Assembly: GCA_027858915.1 (NCBI GenBank)
Contig: JAQIBT010000098.1
Span: 1 to 38,794 of the forward strand
Source of the DNA: Salinisphaera sp.
Lineage (GTDB): Bacteria; Pseudomonadota; Gammaproteobacteria; Nevskiales; Salinisphaeraceae
Reading direction: 5' to 3'
DNA length: 38,794 bases
The notes under the pieces were generated by a model. That model was not told the origin of the DNA. It saw only the letters and a list, made by a program, of their open reading frames with translations, and ran no database searches. Below are positions 15,363 through 25,120 of this stretch, in pieces; the stretch's first letter is position 1, and each line of letters opens with the position of its first letter. Position numbers and translations under genes: made by a program.

Positions 15363-15958
15363 TGATCGATCCGTTCAATACGGATATCGCCGTTCGTCTG
15401 GCCGACGATATCGAATCGATGCTTGACGTGCTTCGCCGAGACTTCCAGACGAAACGGTACGAGTTCGCCGCTCGAAAGAAACAGGGCGTCGGGCCTTGGT
15501 ACGGTTTGATTTGTGTTGTTGCCCGATGGGTTGGCTGCAGCAATGGGAGAAGAGGACAGCGTGAGATCCCCTGCGGCAGTGCTGCCGGTGTTGTTCTGAT
15601 TGCGTTTGTCGGTCGCTAGACGGTCGACGTGGATATCGTCATCCAACCGGCGTGGGCGCATGGGCGAGTCTGGATCGCCTATGAGTTTCCAGCCGGTCGG
15701 ACCCAGTGCGATGAACCGATAGCCATGGCCGGTGATCTGCAGGCCGATGGTCTTGCCGTAGAGAATGGCATCGTCGGCGGCTGCCTGGGTCAGGGCGAGC
15801 AGACGTTGGGACTCTGTATCCAATCGATCAGCGGGGCTGCTTGGATTGACCGACAGCGTCGCGAAGGTCAGCACCACCCCGATGATGACCATCACCACCA
15901 GGATTTCGATCAGCGTGAAACCGCGCTGCTGGCTCGCGCCTGATGCTCTCTCGCTCAC
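15359..15958 (-). CDS. gspH: Type II secretion minor pseudopilin H
   Basis: Encodes 199 residues from a GTG start. Leader SERASGASQQRG, mature FTLIEILVVMVIIGVVLTFA, followed by ESQRLLALTQAAADDAILYG and GYRFIALGPTGWKL, the usual GspH features. A Ser/Asn-rich insert at about 115-150 is longer than in most homologues. It joins the major pseudopilin to the tip complex. Confidence 0.93.
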   Translation of the reverse strand: MSERASGASQQRGFTLIEILVVMVIIGVVLTFATLSVNPSSPADRLDTESQRLLALTQAAADDAILYGKTIGLQITGHGYRFIALGPTGWKLIGDPDSPMRPRRLDDDIHVDRLATDKRNQNNTGSTAAGDLTLSSSPIAAANPSGNNTNQTVPRPDALFLSSGELVPFRLEVSAKHVKHRFDIVGQTNGDIRIERIDQ

Positions 15959-15966
15959 CTGCTAAA

Positions 15967-16431
15967 TCAGTTGTTGCCTTTGACGGTCCAGTTGCCGATG
16001 TCGGCGTCAGGCCCGTCGCCGCCTGGCTGGTTGTCGCGGCCAAGCGTGAAGATATCGATCGGGCCGTGCTGGCCAGGATTGCGGTAGTGATAGACATTGC
16101 CCCAGGGATCGGTGGGAAGCTGGTCCAGATAGCCGCCGGACTTCCAGTTGCGCGGTTCCGGCTGGCTGGTCGGCTTTTTTACCAGTGCCGCCAGACCCTG
16201 CTCGGTCGTGGGATAGCGATAGTTGTCCAGCCGATACAGCTTGAGCGCGCTGTCGATCGCCTGGATGTCCTGGCGCGCCTTGGCTTCGCGCGCCACGTCC
16301 GGCCGATCGATGATATTGGGCACGACGATAGCCGCCAGAATACCCAGAATCACGACCACGACCATGATTTCGATCAGGGTGAAGCCGCGTTGCCGCCTTG
16401 CCGTGCGCAGGGAAAGAGTGCCTGTGTTCAT
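15967..16431 (-). CDS. gspG: Type II secretion major pseudopilin G
   Basis: Encodes 154 residues. Leader ending QRG, mature FTLIEIMVVVVILGILAAIV, then IDSALKLYRLDNYRYPTTEQ, WKSGGYLDQLPTDPWGNVYH and a C-terminal Asp-rich loop (GGDGPDADIGNW) that carries the calcium site in this family. It is the main building block of the pseudopilus that pushes substrates through the secretin. Confidence 0.97.
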   Translation of the reverse strand: MNTGTLSLRTARRQRGFTLIEIMVVVVILGILAAIVVPNIIDRPDVAREAKARQDIQAIDSALKLYRLDNYRYPTTEQGLAALVKKPTSQPEPRNWKSGGYLDQLPTDPWGNVYHYRNPGQHGPIDIFTLGRDNQPGGDGPDADIGNWTVKGNN

Positions 16432-16456
16432 CGTGCCGCCTCCTTGGCGCCAGCCG

Positions 16457-17677
16457 TCATTTGACCAGCTGATTGAGATTGAATACCGGAAGCAGAATCG
16501 CCAGTACGATCAGCAGTACCACACCGCCCATAGCTAGAATGACGGCGGGACCGAGTATGCCCATCACGCCTTGGCGCAGTGTTTCCACCTCGCGCTCCTG
16601 GTGATCGGCGGCGCGCCCCAGCATCATGTCGAGCGCGCCGGACATCTCGCCGTTGGCGATCATATGTAGCGTGATCGCGGGGAAAAACCGCTCGCGGCCC
16701 AACGCCTTGTGGATGGCCTCGCCCTCGCGCACCCGCGTCGCCGCGCGTCGGATCGCATCCTGCATCGGCAGATTGGTCACGACGTCTGCGCCGATGATCA
16801 TGGCGTCCAGTGCGGGCACACCACTGCTGGTCAGGATCGACAGCGTACGCGTAAAGCGGGCTGTGTTCACGCCCCGCGCGAAGCGCCCGATCAGCGGTAT
16901 CCGCAGGACAAAGCCATGCCATCGGCGCCGGAAAGTCGGGCGTCGAAGGCCGTAGAGGAAGGCTACAATAAGGATGCCGACCACTACGCCGATCAACAGC
17001 CCCCAGCTGCGCAGGAAATCGCTGAGCGCGATCAGGCCGGTAGTCAGCGCCGGCAGCTGGGCGTGCACGCTGTTGAACACGTGCACCAGCTTGGGAACGA
17101 CCGTCGACAGCAGCGCGATCACGATACCAATGGAGACCACGGTCAGAAACGCTGGATAGATCAGCGCCGCCAGAATCTTCTGGCGCATGGCCTGTTGTTC
17201 CTCGACGTAGTCGGCCAGCCCGTTGAGCACTTCGTCGATTCGCCCCGAGGACTCGCCGGCTGCCGCGGTCGCCCGGTACAGCTCGTCGAAACTGTTGGGA
17301 AAGCCGGCCAGCGCATCGGCGAGCGTATTGCCCTCGACCACATGGGAGCGCACGCCGACGATGATTTTCTGTACCCGATCGCTGTCGGTCTGCTCGGCCA
17401 CTGCCTTCAGGGCTTCTTCCATCGGCAGGCCGGCATGGGCGAGGGTAGATAGCTGACGCGTGAACAGGGACAGCTCGGTCACGCTCATACCGCGCTGGAA
17501 CGAGAACAGGGATCTGCCTTTCCCGACCGCGCGTCGGTCGGCTACTTCGCGTACATCAATCGGGGTGAAGCCGCGCTCGCGCAGCTGAGCTCGGATGGCG
17601 CGTGCGGCATCGCCTTCCAGCACGCCTTTTTTCTGGCGGCCGCGTTGATCAAGCGCGGTGTATTCGAAGGCGCCCAC
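16457..17677 (-). CDS. gspF: Type II secretion inner-membrane protein F
   Basis: Encodes 406 residues, normal length, from a GTG start five bases after gspE. Two repeated T2SSF cytoplasmic domains are visible (LFTRQLSTLAHAGLPMEEAL and FTRTLSILTSSGVPALDAM), with membrane helices near 170-195, 225-245 and 375-400. It is the polytopic platform protein at the centre of the assembly machine. Confidence 0.96.
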   Translation of the reverse strand: MGAFEYTALDQRGRQKKGVLEGDAARAIRAQLRERGFTPIDVREVADRRAVGKGRSLFSFQRGMSVTELSLFTRQLSTLAHAGLPMEEALKAVAEQTDSDRVQKIIVGVRSHVVEGNTLADALAGFPNSFDELYRATAAAGESSGRIDEVLNGLADYVEEQQAMRQKILAALIYPAFLTVVSIGIVIALLSTVVPKLVHVFNSVHAQLPALTTGLIALSDFLRSWGLLIGVVVGILIVAFLYGLRRPTFRRRWHGFVLRIPLIGRFARGVNTARFTRTLSILTSSGVPALDAMIIGADVVTNLPMQDAIRRAATRVREGEAIHKALGRERFFPAITLHMIANGEMSGALDMMLGRAADHQEREVETLRQGVMGILGPAVILAMGGVVLLIVLAILLPVFNLNQLVK

Positions 17678-17682
17678 TTGGC

Positions 17683-19248
17683 TCAGCCCTCACGCGTCAC
17701 GCGCAGGACTTCTTCCAGTGTCGTGCGGCCGCGCAGCACGTTGGCGCGGCCATCGGCGCGGATGCTGGGAGTCGCCTTGCGAGCATGGGCTTCCAGTGCC
17801 TGCTCGGACACCTGCTCGTGAATCATGTTGCGCATTTCGTCGTCTATGACGACGAGCTCGTAGATACCGGTACGACCACGAAAGCCGCTGTGACCGCATT
17901 TTTCGCAACCACCAGGCTTGTGGAGTGTCGGCGGACTGTCCGGATCGGCCTTGAGCAGTTCGCACTCGCGCCGATCGGCGGTGTAGGGCACGCGACATTC
18001 GTTGCAAAGCGTGCGCACCAGGCGCTGCGCCATGATGCCGATCAGCGACGAGGACAACAGGAACGGTTCCACCCCCATATCGCGCAGGCGGGCGACCGCG
18101 CCCACCGCTGTATTGGTATGCAGGGTCGAGAGCACTAGATGTCCGGTCAGCGACGCCTGCACGGCAATATCCGCGGTTTCGAGATCGCGGATTTCGCCGA
18201 TCATGACGACGTCGGGATCCTGGCGCAGAATCGCGCGCAGACCGCGTGCGAAGCTCATGTCGACCTTGGAATTGACCTGGGTCTGGCCGATGCCGTCGAG
18301 GTAATACTCGATCGGATCCTCGACCGTCATGATATTGCGCGAACGATCGTTGATACGCGTGATGCCGGCATACAGCGTCGTGGTCTTGCCGGAACCGGTG
18401 GGCCCGGTGACCAGGATAATGCCGTGTGGCTTGTGGATCAGTTCGTCGATCGTATCCAGCGTGTCGGTGGGCATGCCCAGCTGTGGCAGATCCAGCCGAC
18501 CGGCCTGTTTGTCCAACAGACGCAGTACGACGCGCTCGCCGTTACCCGACGGGATGGTGGATACGCGCACGTCCACCGGACGGCCGGCGATACGTACCGA
18601 GATACGCCCATCCTGCGGAATACGTTTTTCGGCAATATCCAGCTTTGCCATTACCTTTACGCGCGAAATCAGGCGTGGGGCGAGCTGGCGCGGGGGATTG
18701 AGCACTTCACGCAGCACGCCGTCGACGCGGAAACGCACGGTCAGGCGTGCCTCGAACGGTTCGATATGGATATCGGAGGCGTTTTCCTTGATCGCTTCGG
18801 TGAGCAGCGCGTTGATCAGGCGGATAATCGGTGCGTCGTCGGAGGACTCCAGCAGATCGGCCGGCTCCGACAGGGCACGCGCGGCGTCGGTCAGGTCCAT
18901 ATCATCGTCCATGCCCTCGACGATCTGGGTCGACTCGGCGTCGCGCGCCTCGTAGTCGTTCTGCAGCATGGCATCGAAGGCGCTGGCCGCGACGCGCTGG
19001 ATGCGCAACTTGCGGCCGGTATGCCGGCGCACCTCGAGAATGGCGCCAGCGTTGAGTGGCTCTCGACAGATCACTTCAAGCGCGTCTGAGTGCGGATCCG
19101 CGACCAGCATCACGCCGTGCCGCTTGGCAAAGGCGAAGGGCAGCCGATCGATGCCGGGCGCGTGCGGTGCACGGTCCAGCTCGACCCGCTCGCCCAGCGG
19201 CGTATCGCCGATTGGTGCAAGACTCAGCTGTTCTGCGTTGTCACTCAT
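17683..19248 (-). CDS. gspE: Type II secretion ATPase E
   Basis: Encodes 521 residues with a GGAGG ribosome site. Walker [15 protein letters not shown] is at about 280-293; the Asp box region ([19 protein letters not shown]), Walker B ([12 protein letters not shown]) and His box ([14 protein letters not shown]) follow the family order. A zinc tetracysteine domain (CNECRVPY and [13 protein letters not shown]) lies near the C-terminus. GspE hydrolyses ATP in the cytoplasm to drive pseudopilus assembly. The N-terminal GspL-binding domain is present. Confidence 0.97.
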   Translation of the reverse strand: MSDNAEQLSLAPIGDTPLGERVELDRAPHAPGIDRLPFAFAKRHGVMLVADPHSDALEVICREPLNAGAILEVRRHTGRKLRIQRVAASAFDAMLQNDYEARDAESTQIVEGMDDDMDLTDAARALSEPADLLESSDDAPIIRLINALLTEAIKENASDIHIEPFEARLTVRFRVDGVLREVLNPPRQLAPRLISRVKVMAKLDIAEKRIPQDGRISVRIAGRPVDVRVSTIPSGNGERVVLRLLDKQAGRLDLPQLGMPTDTLDTIDELIHKPHGIILVTGPTGSGKTTTLYAGITRINDRSRNIMTVEDPIEYYLDGIGQTQVNSKVDMSFARGLRAILRQDPDVVMIGEIRDLETADIAVQASLTGHLVLSTLHTNTAVGAVARLRDMGVEPFLLSSSLIGIMAQRLVRTLCNECRVPYTADRRECELLKADPDSPPTLHKPGGCEKCGHSGFRGRTGIYELVVIDDEMRNMIHEQVSEQALEAHARKATPSIRADGRANVLRGRTTLEEVLRVTREG

Positions 19249-19272
19249 GAGACAGCCTCCGCTGCTGGTAGA

Positions 19273-21474
19273 CTACTGATTCGGCCCGAACTGATCGCCG
19301 CGACGTTTGCCACCATTCGATGGCGGCAAAGCGCCTTGGCCAGATTGCTGGTCGTTATCCGGATTATCGAATTTCTCGGAGGAATTTATCCCCCCTTCGA
19401 ACTTGTCCATGGGAGGCAGCTGCGGCCGACTCCGATTGCCCATCAGAGGAATGCTCTCCTTGCTCTGCCCCTGCTGCAGGTGGCGGATATATCTATATTT
19501 CTGGGCGCTGTAATAGTTGGCCTCGCCGTCACCCCGCAAAATCGTTGGCCGAATGAAGTTCAACAGATTGCGTTTGCTCTTCGACGTCGAGTTGTAACGG
19601 AACAGGGCGCCCAGAAGGGGAATACGACTTAGCACCGGCACTGCCTGACGTGTGACCTGCACGTTGTCGTCGATCAGGCCACCCAGCACCAGAATCTGGC
19701 CGTTCTGTATTTCGACGGCGGTATTGATCGAACGATTATTGGTGATCAGATCGACGCTGCTCTGTTGCTGCGTCTGCGCGGCGATGCTCGATATCTCCTG
19801 ATTGATGCTCAGCTGGATCGTATCCCCCGCACTGATCTGGGGCGTGAAGCTCAGCACGAGGCCGACATCCTTGCGCTGAACCGTATTGAACGGGTTCACA
19901 CCGTTGCCGCCCAACGAGCCGCCGTTGGTATAGCTGCCCGTCACGAACGGAACCTGCTTGCCGACCTTGATCTCGGCTTCTTCGTTATCGCGCGTGATCA
20001 GCGACGGGGTAGACAGAATATTGGTGTCTGTATCGCCAGACAGCGCGTTCAGGAGCAGGGCGAATTTCGTGCCACCGCTCGAAATGCTGCCCAGGCCGAT
20101 ATTGAGTCCTTGCTGGATCAGCCCCAGCGGTGTGCCATTCGCGGCAAGCTGCTTGATTGAACTGAGCGTGTTCGGATCCAGGATGCTGGCTGCTGTCGGG
20201 CCATTGTTGCGCAAGGAGGCCAGATTGACGCCGAGCTTGCGCGAGCGTGACAGGCTGACTTCTGCGATGATCGCCTCGACCAGCACCTGGCCACGACGGA
20301 TATCCAGTTTCTTGATGACTTTCTTGATACCGGCCATCTTGGTGGCCGGTGCCGTAACAATCAGCGCATTAGCGGCCGACTCGGCGATCACGCTGATGCC
20401 GTCCTTGCTGGCTTTCCCGGAAATGCCGGCGGTCGAGGTGGCGCTGTTGCGGTTGATGTTGCTGGATGAGCCAAAGCTGCTGCCACTACTGCCGCCACTG
20501 CTGTTGAAGCCATTGCTGTTGCCAAAACCGCTGCTGTTGTTGCTGATGCTGCGACGGCTGCCGCGACTGCTGCCCGAGGAATAACTCTGGCCGGTGGCAT
20601 AGGCCTGAAGCACCGGCGCCAACTCCTCGGCGTCGGCATAGTTGAGATAGAAAACCTGCGTGCCACCGCTGTTATCGCTCTTGGTGTCCATATCGGCGAT
20701 CACACCGCGCAGTCGCGCACGATCGTTGGCGTTGCCACTGATAATGACGCTGTTGGTACGCTCGTCCGGCACCACCGTATAGTCGACGTTCTTGCTGTTG
20801 CCCTGCAGCTTGTCAATTGCTTCGCTGACGTCTTTTGCGCTGGCATGTTGCAGATGAATGATCGTGGTTTTCTTGTTGCCGTTGGCATCAATGCGATGCA
20901 CGATTTTTGTCAGCCGCGCCACGTTTGCCTCGCGATCAGAGATGATCAGCGTATTGGAAGCAGCGTAGGCGGCCAGATGCCCGTACTGCGGCACCAGCGG
21001 CCGCAGAATCGGTACCAGCTGATCAGCGGGCACGTTGGTGACGTGGATCACCTTGGTGACGATGTCTTCGTCGGTATGCGTGCCGTTGCCACCGAAGCCG
21101 CCATCCTGCTTGGCGCTGATCTGCGGGATGATCTTGATTACCTCGCCCGAGGGCACGGCTGCATAACCGTGGACGTCAAGCACCGACAAGAAAGTCTGAT
21201 ACAGCTCGGCCGGCGTCATCGACTGATTCGACAGGACCGTCACGTTGCCCTTCACCCGCGGGTCGACCACGAAATTACGCCCGGTCACCTCACTGACCGT
21301 AGCGATCAGCGTCGTGATGTCGGCGTCCTTGAGATTGAGGGTGAACGAATCGTTGCTGCCCGACACGCCCGCAGGCGATTTCTGGGCAAGGGCGCTGGTC
21401 GCAAACAGGCAGCAGCCTGCCAGGACACCGGCCCGGAACAGGCGAGCCTGGAACAAACGAACGATGATGGTCAC
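19273..21474 (-). CDS. gspD: Type II secretion outer-membrane secretin D
   Basis: Encodes 733 residues from a GTG overlapping the gspC stop. A signal peptide (hydrophobic core AGVLAGCCLFATSALA) precedes N0 (FTLNLKDADITTLIATVSEV), N1-N3 repeats and the secretin core (VPFVTGSYTNGG, then PVLSRIPLLGALFRY). In the N3 region, about residues 296-350, there is a Ser/Gly/Asn-rich insert of some 55 residues. The C-terminal tail after the barrel is long and rich in Gly, Gln and Pro and could be where a pilotin binds, but no pilotin gene is here. Confidence 0.97.
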   Translation of the reverse strand: MTIIVRLFQARLFRAGVLAGCCLFATSALAQKSPAGVSGSNDSFTLNLKDADITTLIATVSEVTGRNFVVDPRVKGNVTVLSNQSMTPAELYQTFLSVLDVHGYAAVPSGEVIKIIPQISAKQDGGFGGNGTHTDEDIVTKVIHVTNVPADQLVPILRPLVPQYGHLAAYAASNTLIISDREANVARLTKIVHRIDANGNKKTTIIHLQHASAKDVSEAIDKLQGNSKNVDYTVVPDERTNSVIISGNANDRARLRGVIADMDTKSDNSGGTQVFYLNYADAEELAPVLQAYATGQSYSSGSSRGSRRSISNNSSGFGNSNGFNSSGGSSGSSFGSSSNINRNSATSTAGISGKASKDGISVIAESAANALIVTAPATKMAGIKKVIKKLDIRRGQVLVEAIIAEVSLSRSRKLGVNLASLRNNGPTAASILDPNTLSSIKQLAANGTPLGLIQQGLNIGLGSISSGGTKFALLLNALSGDTDTNILSTPSLITRDNEEAEIKVGKQVPFVTGSYTNGGSLGGNGVNPFNTVQRKDVGLVLSFTPQISAGDTIQLSINQEISSIAAQTQQQSSVDLITNNRSINTAVEIQNGQILVLGGLIDDNVQVTRQAVPVLSRIPLLGALFRYNSTSKSKRNLLNFIRPTILRGDGEANYYSAQKYRYIRHLQQGQSKESIPLMGNRSRPQLPPMDKFEGGINSSEKFDNPDNDQQSGQGALPPSNGGKRRGDQFGPNQ

Positions 21475-22331
21475 TGGAAATTCACCTCGACCGTTCGGGT
21501 CTTGCCGCCGCTCTCGAGCGTTACCGTGGCATGCGAGGCATTGGCCAGGTTCCCAAGCAGTCGGAGTGATGCCGCCGGGTCGTTCAGCGGCTTGCCATTG
21601 ATTGCTGTCACAAGCTCCCCACTTTTCAAACCCGCTTTCTTGAACAAGGACCTATCCGCCCCCGGATAGATTCGATAGCCGACGAGACTGCCGTTTTGCT
21701 CGGCCGGCTGCAAGCGGATGAAGCGGCGGGCGGCGCTTGGATCAGACAGGATCTTGCGGCGTGCATCGCCCAGGTCCTGGGCCAGCGCTTGGTTGAGCTG
21801 CGGCGTGCGCTTGATACCCGTCATGGCCTGAGCTTTTTTGACGCTCTCCAGCGTCAACATCTCGTAGTGCCCGCTGCGGTCCAGAATAACGCGGTTGGCG
21901 TAGACCTCGTAGAGTTTGACCCCTTTGATCACGGCCTGGCCAACGCGATAGCTGTCCTGTTTGCCCTGCGGGCCCTTGATCAACGCCCGTGACCGGTCGC
22001 CCTGCGAGTCCGACACGATGCCGGTGAGCGTAAGGTTGAGATGCGTCTCCGGCGCGTTGATCACTTTCGGCTTGGCGGCTGCCGCATCGGCCGCGCTCTG
22101 TTTGCCGAACAGATGCGCGCCGGCGATCGCGTCGATATCCAGCGTGTGGCTGCTGCCGGACCGGTCCGGTGCCGAACTGGCCATCGGCGCGATTGCGTTG
22201 GTCGGCGTCGGCCATACCAGCCAGAACAGACGCGCCGCGGCGAGCGCGACCAGCACCACGAGGATCAGGTTGGCGATATCGGGAGCACGCGCCAGCCAGC
22301 GCTGAGCGTCGCGGGAGAGTTCAACTGTCAT
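21471..22331 (-). CDS. gspC: Type II secretion system protein C
   Basis: Encodes 286 residues. A membrane helix at about 17-38 (IANLILVVLVALAAARLFWL) is followed by the homology region (IAGAHLFGKQ, then LNLTLTGIVSDSQGDRSRAL) that contacts the secretin, and a C-terminal PDZ-type domain (FKKAGLKSGELVTAINGKPL) thought to select substrates. It is the first gene of the gspC-N operon and diverges from gspA across 111 bases. Confidence 0.95.
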   Translation of the reverse strand: MTVELSRDAQRWLARAPDIANLILVVLVALAAARLFWLVWPTPTNAIAPMASSAPDRSGSSHTLDIDAIAGAHLFGKQSAADAAAAKPKVINAPETHLNLTLTGIVSDSQGDRSRALIKGPQGKQDSYRVGQAVIKGVKLYEVYANRVILDRSGHYEMLTLESVKKAQAMTGIKRTPQLNQALAQDLGDARRKILSDPSAARRFIRLQPAEQNGSLVGYRIYPGADRSLFKKAGLKSGELVTAINGKPLNDPAASLRLLGNLANASHATVTLESGGKTRTVEVNFQ

Positions 22332-22442
22332 TCGGCGGAGTCTAGTCCAGTAATGGGCGGCATCATATGACGATTAGCGCTACGTTTGCGGGCCTGTTCG
22401 CGCAGGTTAGACTGACGTGATCGGCGCGACGCTATTCGTTTC

Positions 22443-24344
22443 ATGTATCTGAGCTATTTCGGCTTTAAAGAATATCCGTTTTCGGTCACCCCCGATCCGG
22501 CGTTCCTCTATCTCAGCGCCAGTCATCGCGAAGCCCTGGGCCATTTGCTCTACGGTGCCGGGGAACACGGCGGATTCGTGGCCCTGACCGGTGAAGTGGG
22601 CACCGGCAAGACCACCCTGATCCGGGCGCTGGTGCATGACGATCTGCCGGATCTGCAGATTGCGCTGTGCTGGAATCCGCATCTGGGCACCAACGAGTTC
22701 GTGGCTACGGTATGCGACGAATTGGGGGTGACCTACGAGCCGGGCCAGCACGCTACGCTAAAAGCCCTGGTAGACCGCCTCAATGCGCATCTGCTGAAGA
22801 CCCATGCCGCCAACCGGCGCACCGTGCTGATTGTGGATGAAGCACAGAATCTGTCGCGTGACGTGCTCGAGCAGCTGCGCCTGCTGACCAACCTGGAAAC
22901 CCATAAGGAAAAACTGCTGCGAATCATTCTCGTCGGGCAGCCTGAGCTCACCGATCTGCTGGCGCGCCACGATCTGCGCCAGCTATCGCAACGGATCACC
23001 GCACGCTTCCATTTGCGGCCGCTGGGCCTGGCCGAGACCCGTGCTTATATTCAGCATCGGCTGGAATGCGCGCAGGGCCCGCAGCATCTGTTCTCCGGCA
23101 GCGCCGTGATGGCTGCGTGGCTGGTGACGCGGGGCGTGCCCCGACTCATCAACATGGTCTGCGAGCGCGCCCTGATGGGAGGTTATGCCCACGCGCGTTC
23201 GACGATCGGCCCGGCCACCGTGCTGAGGGCGGCTGCCGAAACGCTACCGCCGAGCCGCAGACGCCGATTGGCCGGCAGGTGGCGCCTGGCTGCGCCGGTC
23301 GCCGCCTTGGCGGTCGTTGTGACGGTGTCGGCGCTGGTGTGGCAGCCAGCCATGTCGCTGTCGGCAATTGACCGCTGGATTCCCTATCTCGGGCAGGCGG
23401 GGCATCCGGCGCTGGCCCATGAATCACCCAAAGCTGTTCACACGACCAACGACGAGGGTGGCGACTCTGACAAGAGCGATGCTGCCTCGCCTGCGAAAAC
23501 CGACGCCGCGCCCGACAAGAGGAGCAATACTCAGGCGGATAAGACAAGCCAGCCGCCAGTCGCCAGGAGCGTCAGATCGGCCGCCGGTGCCGGCGATTCA
23601 CCCAGTGGTTCAGCAAAAGCGCCTAAGAGCGCGAGCGACCAGGCCGTCGCTGGCCAGACCGCATCGGCGACCACCTCGGTATTGAGCGCCAGCGGCGGTG
23701 AAAGCACTAGCGCTGACGCGGCCGGGAGCAAATCAAAAAAGCCGCAGGAGGGAATCCCGAAAGGCAACGCGGACATCAATCAACTGTTGCGGTTATGGGG
23801 CGTGTTTGGCGCCCAGGTTCGGACCGACTGTGCGTCGCTGCACGTCGGTGATCTGCGTTGCCTGGCCGATAGCGGTGACTTCGCGACGCTCAAACGGTAC
23901 AACCGACCGGCGCTGCTCGTACTTCAGCGCGGAAATACCACACAGACCGTGCTGCTCAGCGCAATCAAGGGAGATACGGCGACGCTGATGGGCGCTCAGG
24001 GCACGCGCGAAGTCAAGCAGGCGCAACTGCTGAAATCCTGGACCGGCCGTTTTCAGGTGGTCTGGCGTTCCGACTCCAGAGTCGGGCTCATTCAGCCGGG
24101 CGCGGTAGGCGATGCCGTGGTCTGGCTGCGGCGTCGCTTGTTGCAGATAGACCACAAGAATCCGGATTCGCAGGTCGGAACGCCGTCGCCGGTCTACGAT
24201 GCGGCGTTGGAAAAACGCCTCAAGACTTTTCAACGCGCGCACGGACTGGCGGCCGATGGAATGGCTGGCCCGCGCACACAGATGATGCTCAATGGCGCCG
24301 TTCCTTCTCCGGGTTCGCCGTCGTTGCACGCCGTGAGTAAATAG
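22443..24344 (+). CDS. gspA: Type II secretion AAA ATPase GspA/ExeA
   Basis: Encodes 633 residues. Starts MYLSYFGFKEYPFSVTPDP, the ExeA signature. Walker A GEVGTGKTT is at about 50-58, Walker B VLIVDEAQNL at 128-137. A membrane helix follows near 283-301, then a long Ala/Ser/Lys linker (about 320-440), a degenerate C39-peptidase-like segment (CASLHVGDLRCLADSGDFAT) and a C-terminal peptidoglycan-binding domain (RLKTFQRAHGLAADGMAGPRT). With GspB it binds peptidoglycan and helps insert the secretin. Divergent from gspC, which supports a joint role. Confidence 0.93.
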   Translation: MYLSYFGFKEYPFSVTPDPAFLYLSASHREALGHLLYGAGEHGGFVALTGEVGTGKTTLIRALVHDDLPDLQIALCWNPHLGTNEFVATVCDELGVTYEPGQHATLKALVDRLNAHLLKTHAANRRTVLIVDEAQNLSRDVLEQLRLLTNLETHKEKLLRIILVGQPELTDLLARHDLRQLSQRITARFHLRPLGLAETRAYIQHRLECAQGPQHLFSGSAVMAAWLVTRGVPRLINMVCERALMGGYAHARSTIGPATVLRAAAETLPPSRRRRLAGRWRLAAPVAALAVVVTVSALVWQPAMSLSAIDRWIPYLGQAGHPALAHESPKAVHTTNDEGGDSDKSDAASPAKTDAAPDKRSNTQADKTSQPPVARSVRSAAGAGDSPSGSAKAPKSASDQAVAGQTASATTSVLSASGGESTSADAAGSKSKKPQEGIPKGNADINQLLRLWGVFGAQVRTDCASLHVGDLRCLADSGDFATLKRYNRPALLVLQRGNTTQTVLLSAIKGDTATLMGAQGTREVKQAQLLKSWTGRFQVVWRSDSRVGLIQPGAVGDAVVWLRRRLLQIDHKNPDSQVGTPSPVYDAALEKRLKTFQRAHGLAADGMAGPRTQMMLNGAVPSPGSPSLHAVSK

Positions 24345-24346
24345 TC

Positions 24347-25120
24347 GTGTCTTATCTCATCGACGCCCTCAAGAAAGCCGAGCGTGAGCGTCATGCGCGA
24401 CGTGACGGCAATTTGCGGCAGGCATCGGCAGAGGATGCTTCGCTGGGTGGTGGCCGCGGCCAACGATGGCTGGCCGCGATTGTCGTGCTGCTGGTGGCAA
24501 TCAATGGCGGCCTGATCTTCTATCTCTGGCATCCTGCGGAGCGCGAAAACAGTCTGCAAGGGTCGGATACAACGGCACAGGAATCCAGACCCGGAGTGGC
24601 TGGCGCCGCCGGGGCGTCGAATGCGGCCAGCAGTTCTCGAACGAGGGCCGCAGGGCCGGCTGCATCGGATAAGCCACCGTTGGCCAACGACCAGTCGTCG
24701 CACACGAGTGCAGCGGACGCGGCTGGGAATCCAGAGTCAGCTGATAGCCAGCTGGCAGCGCCCTCGCGCCCGCCTGGCGAATCGGACGCGGGATCGACTC
24801 GGTTTTCTGCCACGTCACAAAAAAACTCGAACGATCGCGGCGACGAAAACGCGCCGGAGAATGGCAATCAGCCAAGCGATGAGAGTCGCGACTCGAATCT
24901 CCTGGATCAGTCGCAGACTTCGGACGTGCCCGAGATTCGGATCAACGGCCAGCTGTTCAGCAGCGTGCCCGGGCGCAGTTTCATTCTGGTCAACGGGCGT
25001 CGATATCATGAAGGCCAGCGGCTTGCCGCCGGGCCGGCAGTGGAAAGTATCGGCCCAACCGGCGCGATCCTGCGCTACCACGGACAGCGTTATCACGTGT
25101 CCGGACCCGGAGGCGGCTGA
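24347..25120 (+). CDS. gspB: Type II secretion protein GspB
   Basis: Encodes 257 residues from a GTG start two bases after gspA. MSYLIDALKKAERER is the conserved cytoplasmic start, followed by a membrane helix (about 45-63). A long low-complexity periplasmic linker then leads to a C-terminal T2SSB domain (EIRINGQLFSSVPGRSFILV, then VESIGPTGAILRYHGQRYHV). It forms the GspAB complex that links peptidoglycan and secretin. It overlaps the next gene in a TGATG. Confidence 0.92.
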   Translation: MSYLIDALKKAERERHARRDGNLRQASAEDASLGGGRGQRWLAAIVVLLVAINGGLIFYLWHPAERENSLQGSDTTAQESRPGVAGAAGASNAASSSRTRAAGPAASDKPPLANDQSSHTSAADAAGNPESADSQLAAPSRPPGESDAGSTRFSATSQKNSNDRGDENAPENGNQPSDESRDSNLLDQSQTSDVPEIRINGQLFSSVPGRSFILVNGRRYHEGQRLAAGPAVESIGPTGAILRYHGQRYHVSGPGGG

